From NCBI GenBank assembly GCA_036383895.1, contig DASVNK010000063.1, positions 124,001 through 188,000 of the forward strand: a DNA stretch of 64,000 nt, in the 5' to 3' direction. The stretch's first letter is position 1. Each line of letters opens with the position of its first letter. The stretch is from DASVNK01 sp036383895. GTDB taxonomy: Bacteria > Verrucomicrobiota > Verrucomicrobiia > Limisphaerales > SXQI01. The translations under genes and the position numbers were made by a program. Below the pieces are notes generated by a model. It did no database searches. It was not told the DNA's origin and saw only the letters and a list, made by a program, of their open reading frames with translations. This document shows, piece after piece, positions 1 to 10,157 of the stretch.

Positions 1-3000
1 CAGCACGTGCATTCGCAGGAACAACGAATTGGAACACACCGTCGTTCGTGTTCGTGCCGCCGGTGCCCGGATCCGGTTCGAGATCGCCCACCGCGGGAGT
101 TTCGGGCGTGAGAATCGGCGGCGGGCCAGAGCTGGAGCAGCTGCCGTCGGCCTGGAATGTCAGGCGGTAGCTATTCGTCGATTCAAGGAATTGGTTGATG
201 ATCGCGACGTAGATTGGTTTACCCGTCAAACGAGCCGGCGCTGGCAGCAAAGTGGACAAGTCCAAGGTCGCACGGCCATTCGCCTGGCCGGGATTTTGGC
301 TATTTGGAATAGGAATGAAATCATCGGTTTCAGGGTTACCGGTGGGGAAACCGCTGTGGTCGGCAAAGATGAGCAATTTGTCAAAGTTGCCGATGCCCTC
401 TAATTCAAGTCGCGCGAAGGTCGCGCCGGCGCAGGGGTCAAGGATAAGATAATGAACTTGGTCATCCTCAAGCGTAATCGTCCCGAGCGAGTCACCAGCA
501 ACCATTGTGTCCGCAGGATTGCGGGTGTCGACGAAGGCAATTTCAAGGCTCCAATTGAGCACTTCACTGGTGGGGAGCACCGCGCCCGTCCGGGTGTCGC
601 GGACTTCGAGACGCCATTCGCCCATGGCGCGTTCACCTTCGATCAGTTCGAATGGTTCCTCAGGTTGCAGGAAAACATCCCCGCTGGATTCAACCGAAAC
701 GGTGTCGATCCAGACTTCACCATTGCCTCTATTGAAGCTTAGACTTTCGGTGCTGCTGCCAGGGACGAAAACGACCTCATTCAACTGCCAATTGGGCCCG
801 GCACTGATGGGCGTTGATACCCCGCCGATGGTCGAACTTGCTGTTGGATTCGCGGTGTTTGTTAGTGGCGTAAAACTAGGATCAACTTGGACTCTTAATC
901 CCTCCGCTCCGCCAGCATCGTTGAGAACGAAGTCGACAGTGTTGATACCCAATTCCAATACTGGGTTCGGCAAAAAGTTAAAAGGCGCCGCATTGAAGTT
1001 CGATGCAGCGGCCGCGGGCCAAGCTGTAAAGAAGCGACCGTTAATGCGAATCTCCGGCCCTGCGTCATCAGCAGCCCATTTAAACTGCCGGAAATACGTG
1101 GCAGGATTATTCTCGTAAAGATTAATGTAAGTGCGGACGACGAAGATTCCAGTCGCATCATTCGTTGGCACCACCGGATAGGGAGCAATCCACTGCGACA
1201 ACCCATTCGTATTTGGCGTCCATGATGTTGGCGGGAAGAACGGCGGCTCGTTTGTATGCAGAACAAACATCGAACCCGGGAAGCGTTGATAGTGCGGGTC
1301 GACTAATCCCGGAGCGAGCGGGAAGCGCGAGTTGTCCACGCCGGTGCTGTAGAAGTCCAACCTCTCACCAGCTTTCGCATAAAAGCGCAAACGATATGAG
1401 CGCCCTTGGCTGATGGCAAACTGCCGATTGATTCCACCAATACCCAGGGACAACAAGGTATCGCCCGTGTGTGCGAGGCTTGGCGAGTTGATGATGCTGA
1501 CCTGCCCGTTCTGCACGCGCCAACCGTCCATCAAAAGCTGATTCGGCGTATAATTCCCGACTTGTGTGGAGCCTTCGAATCCGCTCGCAAACGCGATACC
1601 CACTGCACCCAGCGAGTTACTCGAGCCCGGATTTGCATATTTGACTTGAGTGTTAGCCAGGTTCGTACGGTCGGTAAAGATGACGTAATTCCCCTGCGTG
1701 ATGACGGTAATCGAACCGTTGGTGGACCGGTTGGTTAAAGTAATGGTCCCACCGATTCCGCCAGCGTTTGTGTAACCGCGATTCTCCGAAAGCAGAATGC
1801 GCGAGCCTTGGGGACTAACTAAGGTCAACGCAATGTCCGAGGACCTTGGATGCTTCATCGAGATTCCGACCTTAACATCACCGACCAACTTATCTTCCCG
1901 AACATCGATGATGCTATTAGTTGTCGCGACATCAAAAACATCCTCCAAGAGTCGACGCGAGAAGAACCGGTTGAAGTTCGCGTCAGCATAGGAGGGCGTA
2001 ACAGTTAAGGTGAATGAGACAATGCCACTTCCAGGATTTCTTAAACCCATGTAGTAAGTTCGCCCGCCAACCACTGATAAATCGAATCTCGCCCCGGGAG
2101 GATTAATCACGATGTTAGTATCAAATTCATTGGTCGTCGGCAATAAGCCCTCGCGCCAATAAAACTCTAGCTGCCCATTGACTGTAAAATCAAAGTTTAC
2201 GTTGGTTACACCGAACGGCACGTCTAACGGATAATAAACGATTCTCCCCCCTTCGACCGTGCCACTGATCGGGCCGTCAATAGGAATACTCTCGCGCAAA
2301 GGATCAATCACGATTTCAAATCGCTGCACACGACCAGTGTGCGACGGTGCATCGTCGATCATTTCAAGGAACCAGGGCCCGACTAGTTTGTAACCAGCAA
2401 ATTCGTTAAGGGAACCGGGACCATCAGACTGTATTGTCCCAACCTGATCAAACATTATATTATCATTATATGTAAACGCGTTAATCCCGAAGTTAGTTGC
2501 TCCAAGATTATGATTGTTGAGTATAACGCGTTGCTGCTGCTTGCTCAGGACACCCACCAAGTCGGGGAAATTCTCATGAAAGGTCGTAACGCTTACTTGC
2601 GCATTTGCCACGCGCCGACTGCTCAATCCAATCGCAAGCATAGTGCCCGCTGTGGGTTTACGTGGGTTTCCGTCGAGGACCGCCGCCTCGAACGGGACGC
2701 CGTTCAGGTAAATGCGTCCATTACGCTCTTCCTCAAATGGCTCGTCGCTTGAGACGCCAATCAAAGAGAATTCCGCTCCATGCTGGTCCTCTGCTTTCAC
2801 GCCGAGATAATACACAGTACCTATCGCAGCATTTGTGAAGATCACGCTTTCCGTCCCGCCAGCTAGCGTGGACTTCCAAGCCGTCGCTATTGCATTAGCG
2901 CTCAGATTTGTAAGCTGCGGGTCTGTTGAAACGTACAAGTCGATATCGGCTTCAATGCTCCGCGGCTTGGAAAGGTTCGGTGGATTAAAGGTGACAAACG

Positions 3001-5974
3001 CCACGTTTGAGCCGGCGCGAGTTGTCACAAGCGCGTTCGTTTCGTTAATATTCGTAAAGATATAGAAATTCCACTGACCAACAGCGCCATTCGTGCTCAG
3101 GAGTGTTGGATTCGCGCCGACGCGCTCGTCCAGCAGTGGCAGACCATTGGTTATGCGCGTGAGCGCTGCGCGAGGTTCGACATTAACCAAGGCAACTCGC
3201 TCGAACAGGTCGAATACATTGACGTTCGGCAAGTAGCCGTTTGGATTAGACGGGTCTGGATCGTTCATCTCGGGGTTCGCGCCCAATTCGGAGGAAATGA
3301 CCAACGCAAAATCCTGCACGACATCGTTGCGGCTGCCTGTCGCGGCAAGATACCCAGGCACAGCATTCACGTTTACGCGACGAGCACGGACCGTCACCGA
3401 AAAGCGATCACCAAGCAAAGAGGGGTCGGATATAGTGACCTGCTCAACGTTGTTGATCACGTCAGTGATTATCGGATCGAATGCGGGATCAACGGGGACC
3501 GTCTCATCGCTTCCTACAGGAATGTTGTTTCCGCAATACACGAAGCCCGTATCGAGATTCGTGATAACGAGATCGAGGTCGTTAACGAGTTTTACAGCAA
3601 CGGCCGGATTGCCGGGAGGATCAGTCCAGACCAACGTCGTGCGCAGCGGAAACGAAACCGCGTTACTGTTCAGCGTAATGTTCCAAGTTCGGCTTTGTCC
3701 GGTCGCGAGTGCGTTGTCCGGTGATTGCTCAACAAAACGCAACCTATGTTTCCGCGCATCAATCGAACTGTGGTCATTTGTGCTGTAGGAGCTAAGACTG
3801 TTTGGCAAATTCGGCAGGCCCCAACCCTGGTAATTCGCTGCCGATTGCGCAGCCAGGTCGTAGCTTCGACTTAAAGAGCGTGCGCCGTTTATTACGAGCG
3901 CCTTCATCAATGCGGGACTCAAGTTTCGGCGGGCAGTGGTCGGCGCTTTACCCAAAAAATACTCCTGAATCAACGCGAGCATTCCGGACACATTTGCCGC
4001 CGCGAACGTGCTGCCACTATCGAAACGATACGGCTGCAAATTGGTGTGCAAATTGAAATAGAGCTCCCCGAAATTTGCGTCGTTTGTATCAAACCCATTG
4101 AAGTCCCAACCTCCCGAACGCGCCGAAATCAGCATGGTGCCGGGAGCAACGACGTCTGGTTTGAAGCGTCCAATATCTCCTTCGATCCCGATTCCGACAT
4201 TCCCACGGCTTGAGAAGGAGGCCACCTCATCCTCGCTGTCTGTCGAATTAGCGAATGGATAAATGAATTCAACCTCCTCGTTTGTGCTGAGCGTGCCATC
4301 CACGTTCGTCGTGTAGAAATAGTTCGTAAGCGTATAAAAAACATTCGTGATGAAACGCGGCGTTTCGAGAGCGCCCACTGTAATAACATTTTTCGCGGTA
4401 GCGGGGGATTCGATGCTGTCGAATCTTCCGCCGAGACCGTCTTCATCGCCAAAGCCGGCATTGCCCGCGGCAAAGACAAACAACAACGGTTGCTCATGCG
4501 GCGCGGCCGGTAGAGCATCTCGCACGGCCTGATCAAAACGCGCTGCGGAACTGTCGTAAGTCTCTATTCCGTAGGTCCAGCTATTGTTTGAGATAAGCGA
4601 ATTCGTCCGACGCAATGTGACATAATTCGATTGCGCAGCGCTTTCGATCAACCAGCTGTCGAGTAGATGTATATTCACGTCCGACGCAGAGCCCGTCGGA
4701 TCAAGCGGTAACGCAAGCAGGTCTGCAGCGGGCGCCATGCCGCGGAGTGTCGCATTCGTGTCCGACCCTGGAAGGACTTGCACAATCACGTTCGTCGAGG
4801 GTGAACCGTTCGTTCCTTCAATTGAATTTGTTCTGTAGGTGCTTGGAGATTCATTACCACTGCCAGCGATTAAGCTAGCCACAAACGTTCCATGCCCGTC
4901 CGGATCGTCGTTCGCCGTCATCAATCCGCCCAGAGGCGGCGCAGGCAAATAGATTGTCGTGTCCCTCAACGCGGGGTGGTTCGGCTGAATACCAGTGTCA
5001 TTGATGTTCACGAGTACGCCTTGCCCAGTCAGGCCGAGGTAGTTTGTCGCTCCACCATTCGTAGCCACCCCCATGACCACGCGGGAAATATCAGATGCCG
5101 GCATGCGCGGGGAGCTGCGTTCGATTCCTTGCACCGAGGGCAGTCGCGCTAGTGATACCAGGTCATCCGTCCCCGGACGAAGAATCAACTGAGGACCAAA
5201 AGGCGATTTCTCCTGCGCCAGCACTTGCACATTCAAACGTGCGACTTCTTCGAAGAGATTCTCTGTATCGGGCAGAAACGTTACGCGCAGCATCGCCCCT
5301 TCAGGCAAAGGCTCCTGGTTGACAGCGAACCCCAACAAAGCTGGGTCCAGCTTGTAGTACGGCTGATATGGCAAAACGCTGCTGATTCCTTGCGCTGCTA
5401 TAAGACTATCCGCGCCAGACTTGTTCAATTTAACAAAGTAAGCGTTATTCGGAACGTAACTGATAATTTCAGCGCCAGCTTCACTCAGGCGCGCACGAAA
5501 ATCCGAATCTGGCGCGCCCGTCGATTGAACGATGTAACTGCCTGGATCCCCCTCAGCGCGCAGATGCTCCGGAATCTCGGGAGCTTCCCCGCTCGTATCA
5601 ATCAGCGCGTTCGCGAGTAAGACCGCGCGATCGTCACGGACGAGTTCCTTGAGCGTCTTTTGCGTATTACGCAATCGATACGGATACCGTTTGCGGATCG
5701 CTTCCGGCTCCACTTCTCCACCGGGTTGGATTGAGTCGGCGGTAATCTCTGCGGGCGAAAACGCTTCTGCAGCAGTCGAAAGCTTAGCCAACTGTGCGAT
5801 GCCCGAGCGCGTGCTGAAAAGGTCCAGGGCCGAAGTCGGCGGATTGGTCGTCGCCACCGCCTTGGGTGCGCTGCGTTTGCGCGCTTCGATTTCATTGCCC
5901 TTTAACCAAAAGAAAGCCGCCGCCACAAAAAGAAGGACGCTCAGCAGGGACCAGGTTCTTGCACTAAAACGCAT
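1..5974 (-). CDS. Giant secreted subtilisin-like (S8) serine protease, 3' end outside window
   Basis: This reading frame stays open from an ATG at 5974 to the left edge, giving at least 1,991 codons, so the C terminus is missing. The start encodes a signal-anchor-like hydrophobic stretch (residues about 8-23). The S8 catalytic residues are visible and in one frame: Asp326 in NDTGIQPNH, His361 in DGHGTFVASL, oxyanion Asn505 in an AAGN motif, and Ser655 in GSTFAAANVSG. About 300 residues of propeptide-like sequence precede the Asp. Downstream lie long Asn/Thr-rich beta-type segments. Three stretches resemble proprotein-convertase P domains (around 1195-1225, 1345-1400 and 1784-1812), with G-x-W-x-L endings. 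It follows the prepilin cassette protein A gene by 70 bases on the same strand, so it may be the last gene of that operon. An extracellular or surface protease or adhesin is likely; export by the pseudopilins is inference only. Confidence 0.9.
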   Translation of the reverse strand, partial: MRFSARTWSLLSVLLFVAAAFFWLKGNEIEARKRSAPKAVATTNPPTSALDLFSTRSGIAQLAKLSTAAEAFSPAEITADSIQPGGEVEPEAIRKRYPYRLRNTQKTLKELVRDDRAVLLANALIDTSGEAPEIPEHLRAEGDPGSYIVQSTGAPDSDFRARLSEAGAEIISYVPNNAYFVKLNKSGADSLIAAQGISSVLPYQPYYKLDPALLGFAVNQEPLPEGAMLRVTFLPDTENLFEEVARLNVQVLAQEKSPFGPQLILRPGTDDLVSLARLPSVQGIERSSPRMPASDISRVVMGVATNGGATNYLGLTGQGVLVNINDTGIQPNHPALRDTTIYLPAPPLGGLMTANDDPDGHGTFVASLIAGSGNESPSTYRTNSIEGTNGSPSTNVIVQVLPGSDTNATLRGMAPAADLLALPLDPTGSASDVNIHLLDSWLIESAAQSNYVTLRRTNSLISNNSWTYGIETYDSSAARFDQAVRDALPAAPHEQPLLFVFAAGNAGFGDEDGLGGRFDSIESPATAKNVITVGALETPRFITNVFYTLTNYFYTTNVDGTLSTNEEVEFIYPFANSTDSEDEVASFSSRGNVGIGIEGDIGRFKPDVVAPGTMLISARSGGWDFNGFDTNDANFGELYFNLHTNLQPYRFDSGSTFAAANVSGMLALIQEYFLGKAPTTARRNLSPALMKALVINGARSLSRSYDLAAQSAANYQGWGLPNLPNSLSSYSTNDHSSIDARKHRLRFVEQSPDNALATGQSRTWNITLNSNAVSFPLRTTLVWTDPPGNPAVAVKLVNDLDLVITNLDTGFVYCGNNIPVGSDETVPVDPAFDPIITDVINNVEQVTISDPSLLGDRFSVTVRARRVNVNAVPGYLAATGSRNDVVQDFALVISSELGANPEMNDPDPSNPNGYLPNVNVFDLFERVALVNVEPRAALTRITNGLPLLDERVGANPTLLSTNGAVGQWNFYIFTNINETNALVTTRAGSNVAFVTFNPPNLSKPRSIEADIDLYVSTDPQLTNLSANAIATAWKSTLAGGTESVIFTNAAIGTVYYLGVKAEDQHGAEFSLIGVSSDEPFEEERNGRIYLNGVPFEAAVLDGNPRKPTAGTMLAIGLSSRRVANAQVSVTTFHENFPDLVGVLSKQQQRVILNNHNLGATNFGINAFTYNDNIMFDQVGTIQSDGPGSLNEFAGYKLVGPWFLEMIDDAPSHTGRVQRFEIVIDPLRESIPIDGPISGTVEGGRIVYYPLDVPFGVTNVNFDFTVNGQLEFYWREGLLPTTNEFDTNIVINPPGARFDLSVVGGRTYYMGLRNPGSGIVSFTLTVTPSYADANFNRFFSRRLLEDVFDVATTNSIIDVREDKLVGDVKVGISMKHPRSSDIALTLVSPQGSRILLSENRGYTNAGGIGGTITLTNRSTNGSITVITQGNYVIFTDRTNLANTQVKYANPGSSNSLGAVGIAFASGFEGSTQVGNYTPNQLLMDGWRVQNGQVSIINSPSLAHTGDTLLSLGIGGINRQFAISQGRSYRLRFYAKAGERLDFYSTGVDNSRFPLAPGLVDPHYQRFPGSMFVLHTNEPPFFPPTSWTPNTNGLSQWIAPYPVVPTNDATGIFVVRTYINLYENNPATYFRQFKWAADDAGPEIRINGRFFTAWPAAAASNFNAAPFNFLPNPVLELGINTVDFVLNDAGGAEGLRVQVDPSFTPLTNTANPTASSTIGGVSTPISAGPNWQLNEVVFVPGSSTESLSFNRGNGEVWIDTVSVESSGDVFLQPEEPFELIEGERAMGEWRLEVRDTRTGAVLPTSEVLNWSLEIAFVDTRNPADTMVAGDSLGTITLEDDQVHYLILDPCAGATFARLELEGIGNFDKLLIFADHSGFPTGNPETDDFIPIPNSQNPGQANGRATLDLSTLLPAPARLTGKPIYVAIINQFLESTNSYRLTFQADGSCSSSGPPPILTPETPAVGDLEPDPGTGGTNTNDGVFQFVVPANARA

Positions 5975-6044
5975 AGCGATGACCAATCACAATAGCACGG
6001 TTGGCGCCGGATGTTCCAAAAATCTTTTGCCTCCCTGCCATACT

Positions 6045-9000
6045 TTACTCCAGTGGCGGCACGACCTCATACTTCTCGATCACGGCGCGCAACGGATTGC
6101 TGGTGTCGCGAGGCTGGCCTTCCACCCGGAAGGTCGTCTTCGTGATCACTTCGCCGGTGATCTGGTAATTCGTGCACATGTGATAATAATTCGGATCAGT
6201 TGTCAGCGAACGCGGCGCAGGCTTCAGTGATTGGCCAAAAGCATAAACCACGAACCGCGGATCGTCCGCCTGCAACAACGAGAGTATCTGTTGCGGAATG
6301 TATTCCACCGCGCGATCGGTCCAGACCGCTTGGACTTGCTCATTTCCTTGAGCGAGAAACGGACTTTCGACGCTTAATCCTGGCGCTGCCAGAATATCAC
6401 CCATGCTCCGGAACGTATTCGCCAGTCTGCCCGAGAGCGTGTTGGTAAGTAATATTCCGATATACGGAGCGTTTTGGTTCGCGTTCGGGTTTGGATTTCG
6501 AATGATCGAATACTGATTCGTCCGCGCCTGGCTGATGCTCGCCACGATCGCCGAAATTTCGCGCGACCCTGGTTGAATGACGTCCGCGATATAAGAGGTG
6601 TTCGGGTCAGTACCTGTAGTTCGCTTCCCGAGCGCGGTGTTGTAGTCAACTGTGCTCTTCGGCGCTAACGCGCCACTCAAAACAGCACTCCATGCAGCAG
6701 CATTCGTTTGATTGACCGAGAGCAGCCCCCGAGCGGAATTCTCATTCAACGCGGTGGTAAACACGTCCAGCAATCGCCAATCGCGCATTGGGTGGGTGCC
6801 AACTGAGCCCGCCCAATCGTACCACAGACTCGGGCTGTTCGTGCGGAACACTCCGTTCCCCATGTTGCGATAAAACGACTTCAAATAAATGGTCTGCCAC
6901 GGAGTACCGCGATGCACCTGCCCGAGAACCCCGATGTTCGGAAACTGATAAACGTTCGTTGCCCGCGGCGAGAAATCCCAGTCGTCAGAACTCCGGATAT
7001 CCGGATCCATCAATCCCCAATTCCAACTGAACCGATCGGTCGTATCGCTGTCGCTGGTTACGCCTTTCCACGGGTGGTACCGGGCAAAATTAAGTTTTCC
7101 GATATTCCAATTAGTATCCCTATTAAGCGGAACATCGAACGACTCAGGACCCTCGTTCGCTCGATCCCTGCGCAAATCTTCTGCCATGTAATGCACCAGC
7201 GGGTCGTTTACTTGCCAACTCAGTCTCTGGATCACTTGGCGCGTAGGCGTGAACGGTGCTTGGTGGCTGAAACCGTAGTTCGCGACGTTCGTATCTACTC
7301 CTGTGCGCGGCGGTAAGCCTATAAAAACCCGGAACTTGGAAATTTCACCTTCCTTGTTCGGCAAATTCGACCTGTAACTATTCCATTCTGGCTCGTCAAC
7401 GAGACCGGCAGAGACGGCCAGCTGATTCGTCATACCTACCGTAACCGGCCCGCCATTGACTAAGTTGGTGTTCCAATAGTCCAGCGCCGTTGGCTTCTGT
7501 TGGGGATTGCGCGAGGCGGACGTTGCAAGATTATTGGTTTTCCTCAATTCCGCCCGCAGATCCATCTCGGTCACAAGTCGGTCGAACGAGATAAAATCCA
7601 CTAACCGCCCAGTATTGTCATCAATCACCCAATATTTGACCCGGTTGGTAGTGTAGAGAAGAAAGTTTGGTGGTTGTTCAACTACCGAGGTATAGTCCGT
7701 AGGATTGCGGAATCGAGCCGGGCCAGGAGGAATCGTCCCCCCGGTCAAGGTTGTAGCGCTATAAGGACGATCCTCAAACAACGTCCGTAGGTGGTCTATT
7801 AAGACTCTAAAGCTATTAGTCCGCTGCGGAAAACGGAGGTCTACCCCTGACCAATCCGTCGCCGCAGTAAACCTGTTTGCCGAGGTGAAATTCGTTCGAA
7901 ACACCGGAGGATCATAGATATTCGTGCCGTCCCGTAACGCCACCGTGGAAAACACTTCACCGTCAATAGTCATTGGCCGATTGTTTGTGGCGCGATAGGA
8001 GTTCCAGGCTTCCATTCCCCAGCGTTGCTGCAACCCCACGAGAAACATCTGGTTTGTTGCGGTGATGTTCGTGCTGCTCGGGTCACTCTTTGTCAGGCGC
8101 AGTTTACGCGAGAATTCTACGGTGGAATTTAGCGCTAACTCGTTAAGGTTGGGGTGTCCCTTCTTGGCTCCAATGACAATATGTTGGCCATAAAAGTTGT
8201 AAATAGAGAGTGACGAGTTCACTCGGTTTGTAAAAACATCCTCGAAGGTGCGCCATTGTCGCGCGAGCACATCGGGCGCACGAAGCACAGGAAAAACGGA
8301 GTCGTTGCCGCCGAGTTCGACAAACCCCGATACCACAATGTTCGTTAGCTTGTTCGTAAAGACTGGCATAAACGTGGAAGGGAGCGAAAATGGCCGATTG
8401 GTCATCGAATCATATATATTCGCCGCTAACTGTAGGATCCGATGGATCGTCGGAGTGTACTCATTGATCACCGTCCCCGGTGGCATCCGCGGGCTCACCC
8501 CATAGACTTGAATATTAGTAATATTAAAATCGGAGCGGACCAATGTATCTCCAATAATCTTATACTCAGTGGGCACAGGCGCATTTGGGTTGCCGCTCGG
8601 AGTATACATCGGCCGGTTGAACCTGAGTTCCTGCTGCCGATTGCTGATAACCACCCTGCCCTCAACACTTGCCTCCAGCATTCGTTGCGCCGCGGTGAGA
8701 AAGAACACCAATCCATTGGTCCCGTCGATCCATCGCTCGGTGACATTCGTGATCTGCCCGACTGGATTCTTGAAGTTCAAATGAACTTTGCCGTCAAGCC
8801 ATGGCTTCGAGTCAGTCCCAAGCTGCGAGGCTAGTCGGTAGAAAGTATATCGGTCGTAAGAACTATTACCGCTGGTTCCACTGCCGCCATCCGCCGCGCG
8901 CAGGCCTGGCGTCGTCAATCGCTGCACAAAATTGGGAGACGTTGCATCGATGCTGAACAACTGTTGAATGTCAGTAAATGCGTTAGTGTTTAAGCTGCCC

Positions 9001-10157
9001 GGCCATCCTCGCGTGCCCGATTGTCCTGCCTCGTTGTCCGGAAGGATCCCGGGAGTGAAGAATGGACGAAGCTGGCCAGAGGAGATACTTACCACAGGAC
9101 GAGCGCTGAAATCCTGCACGAAGTTAGCTTCATGGATACTTGCGAAACGAGTCGGGTCCTGTGCAGGGTTAAGTAGATTATCACGAACCAGCGTATTCCG
9201 CATCGGTTCCAAAAAGCTGCGTCGGGGATAGCGGTACGAAAGCAAGGTGCGGGCGTCGTCGAATGCTTCGCCTGATGCCTGAAAGAAGCCGCTGGGCTGC
9301 AATCCAAATTGATAGCTAGCCGGGAACCACGCGTAATTGTTTGTATTCAACTCACGAAAGAATGCAGCCAAGTTGATTTCCCACGGTCCAACTCCCTGGC
9401 TGCGGCTGAAACTGTTCCCGGTAGTCGTGATATCAAGGCGATCCTCAGTGCCATTTACCTGGTTATGAATAAAATTGAGGTCGAGGGTTTTCCCTGCTGG
9501 CAGGACGAGATAAGCAAGCCGACCGACAAAGCGGTTTGTTTCGCTATGGGGAAGATCCGGCCGCTCCAGCACGCCAATCCATTCAGGATCGCCGACGAAA
9601 TGGTTCGTTATAATATTTCGATTTGCATCGAGAATTGGATTGTTGTTGAGGTCTCTTACCGGCCACGTGCCATTCGTCTCGAATTGGCGATTCCGATTGA
9701 AATCAAGATAGAATCGCAAGTCCCCCAGCCCATTACGGTTCGTTTCAATAAAAACGGGGACGGCAGGGTCGTACTGTAGGTTCGATAATAACTCCAGATA
9801 TTCCGCGTTATTCAGCGAAAGCCATTGCCACGGCGGGCCAACGTTCACATTTGTCGGAGCCAGCCCAGCGTTAAACCAATTGGGATGGTAATAGGCCTGG
9901 GAATTAAAGATATCATAGTTCAGGCGCGAACCGCTGGAATTCATCCGGGCCAGAACTTCGGTCTTCACCCGCTCCAGCGCGGCATCCGCCATGTCCTTCG
10001 CAATCGCGGTCTCTTGCGTGACAATCACCGACGAACGTTCTCGCCGAGTCACCGCGAGAAACACAATTGCCATCAGCGTCACCACCGCCAGCATCACCAG
10101 CGTGATAACCAGGGCGATACCTTTTTCCTTCTGCTTAACTGTAGACCGACAATTCAT
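6045..10157 (-). CDS. Very large prepilin-like protein, Verru_Chthon cassette protein A type
   Basis: This 1,370-residue protein has a short basic leader, then one N-terminal hydrophobic helix starting GIALVITLVMLAVVTL and followed by TRRERSSV. That layout matches PilX/GspK-like minor pseudopilins. The rest is a long soluble region rich in Asn, Thr and Arg with no motif I recognise. Its size, position and neighbours match the large member of the four-gene cassette described in Verrucomicrobium and Chthoniobacter (Verru_Chthon proteins A-D). The start overlaps the stop of the upstream gene by four bases (ATGA), so translation is probably coupled. The giant subtilase begins 70 bases downstream. 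The protein probably sits in the inner membrane or periplasm as part of a pseudopilus-like assembly. Its biochemical role is unknown. Confidence 0.85.
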   Translation of the reverse strand: MNCRSTVKQKEKGIALVITLVMLAVVTLMAIVFLAVTRRERSSVIVTQETAIAKDMADAALERVKTEVLARMNSSGSRLNYDIFNSQAYYHPNWFNAGLAPTNVNVGPPWQWLSLNNAEYLELLSNLQYDPAVPVFIETNRNGLGDLRFYLDFNRNRQFETNGTWPVRDLNNNPILDANRNIITNHFVGDPEWIGVLERPDLPHSETNRFVGRLAYLVLPAGKTLDLNFIHNQVNGTEDRLDITTTGNSFSRSQGVGPWEINLAAFFRELNTNNYAWFPASYQFGLQPSGFFQASGEAFDDARTLLSYRYPRRSFLEPMRNTLVRDNLLNPAQDPTRFASIHEANFVQDFSARPVVSISSGQLRPFFTPGILPDNEAGQSGTRGWPGSLNTNAFTDIQQLFSIDATSPNFVQRLTTPGLRAADGGSGTSGNSSYDRYTFYRLASQLGTDSKPWLDGKVHLNFKNPVGQITNVTERWIDGTNGLVFFLTAAQRMLEASVEGRVVISNRQQELRFNRPMYTPSGNPNAPVPTEYKIIGDTLVRSDFNITNIQVYGVSPRMPPGTVINEYTPTIHRILQLAANIYDSMTNRPFSLPSTFMPVFTNKLTNIVVSGFVELGGNDSVFPVLRAPDVLARQWRTFEDVFTNRVNSSLSIYNFYGQHIVIGAKKGHPNLNELALNSTVEFSRKLRLTKSDPSSTNITATNQMFLVGLQQRWGMEAWNSYRATNNRPMTIDGEVFSTVALRDGTNIYDPPVFRTNFTSANRFTAATDWSGVDLRFPQRTNSFRVLIDHLRTLFEDRPYSATTLTGGTIPPGPARFRNPTDYTSVVEQPPNFLLYTTNRVKYWVIDDNTGRLVDFISFDRLVTEMDLRAELRKTNNLATSASRNPQQKPTALDYWNTNLVNGGPVTVGMTNQLAVSAGLVDEPEWNSYRSNLPNKEGEISKFRVFIGLPPRTGVDTNVANYGFSHQAPFTPTRQVIQRLSWQVNDPLVHYMAEDLRRDRANEGPESFDVPLNRDTNWNIGKLNFARYHPWKGVTSDSDTTDRFSWNWGLMDPDIRSSDDWDFSPRATNVYQFPNIGVLGQVHRGTPWQTIYLKSFYRNMGNGVFRTNSPSLWYDWAGSVGTHPMRDWRLLDVFTTALNENSARGLLSVNQTNAAAWSAVLSGALAPKSTVDYNTALGKRTTGTDPNTSYIADVIQPGSREISAIVASISQARTNQYSIIRNPNPNANQNAPYIGILLTNTLSGRLANTFRSMGDILAAPGLSVESPFLAQGNEQVQAVWTDRAVEYIPQQILSLLQADDPRFVVYAFGQSLKPAPRSLTTDPNYYHMCTNYQITGEVITKTTFRVEGQPRDTSNPLRAVIEKYEVVPPLE

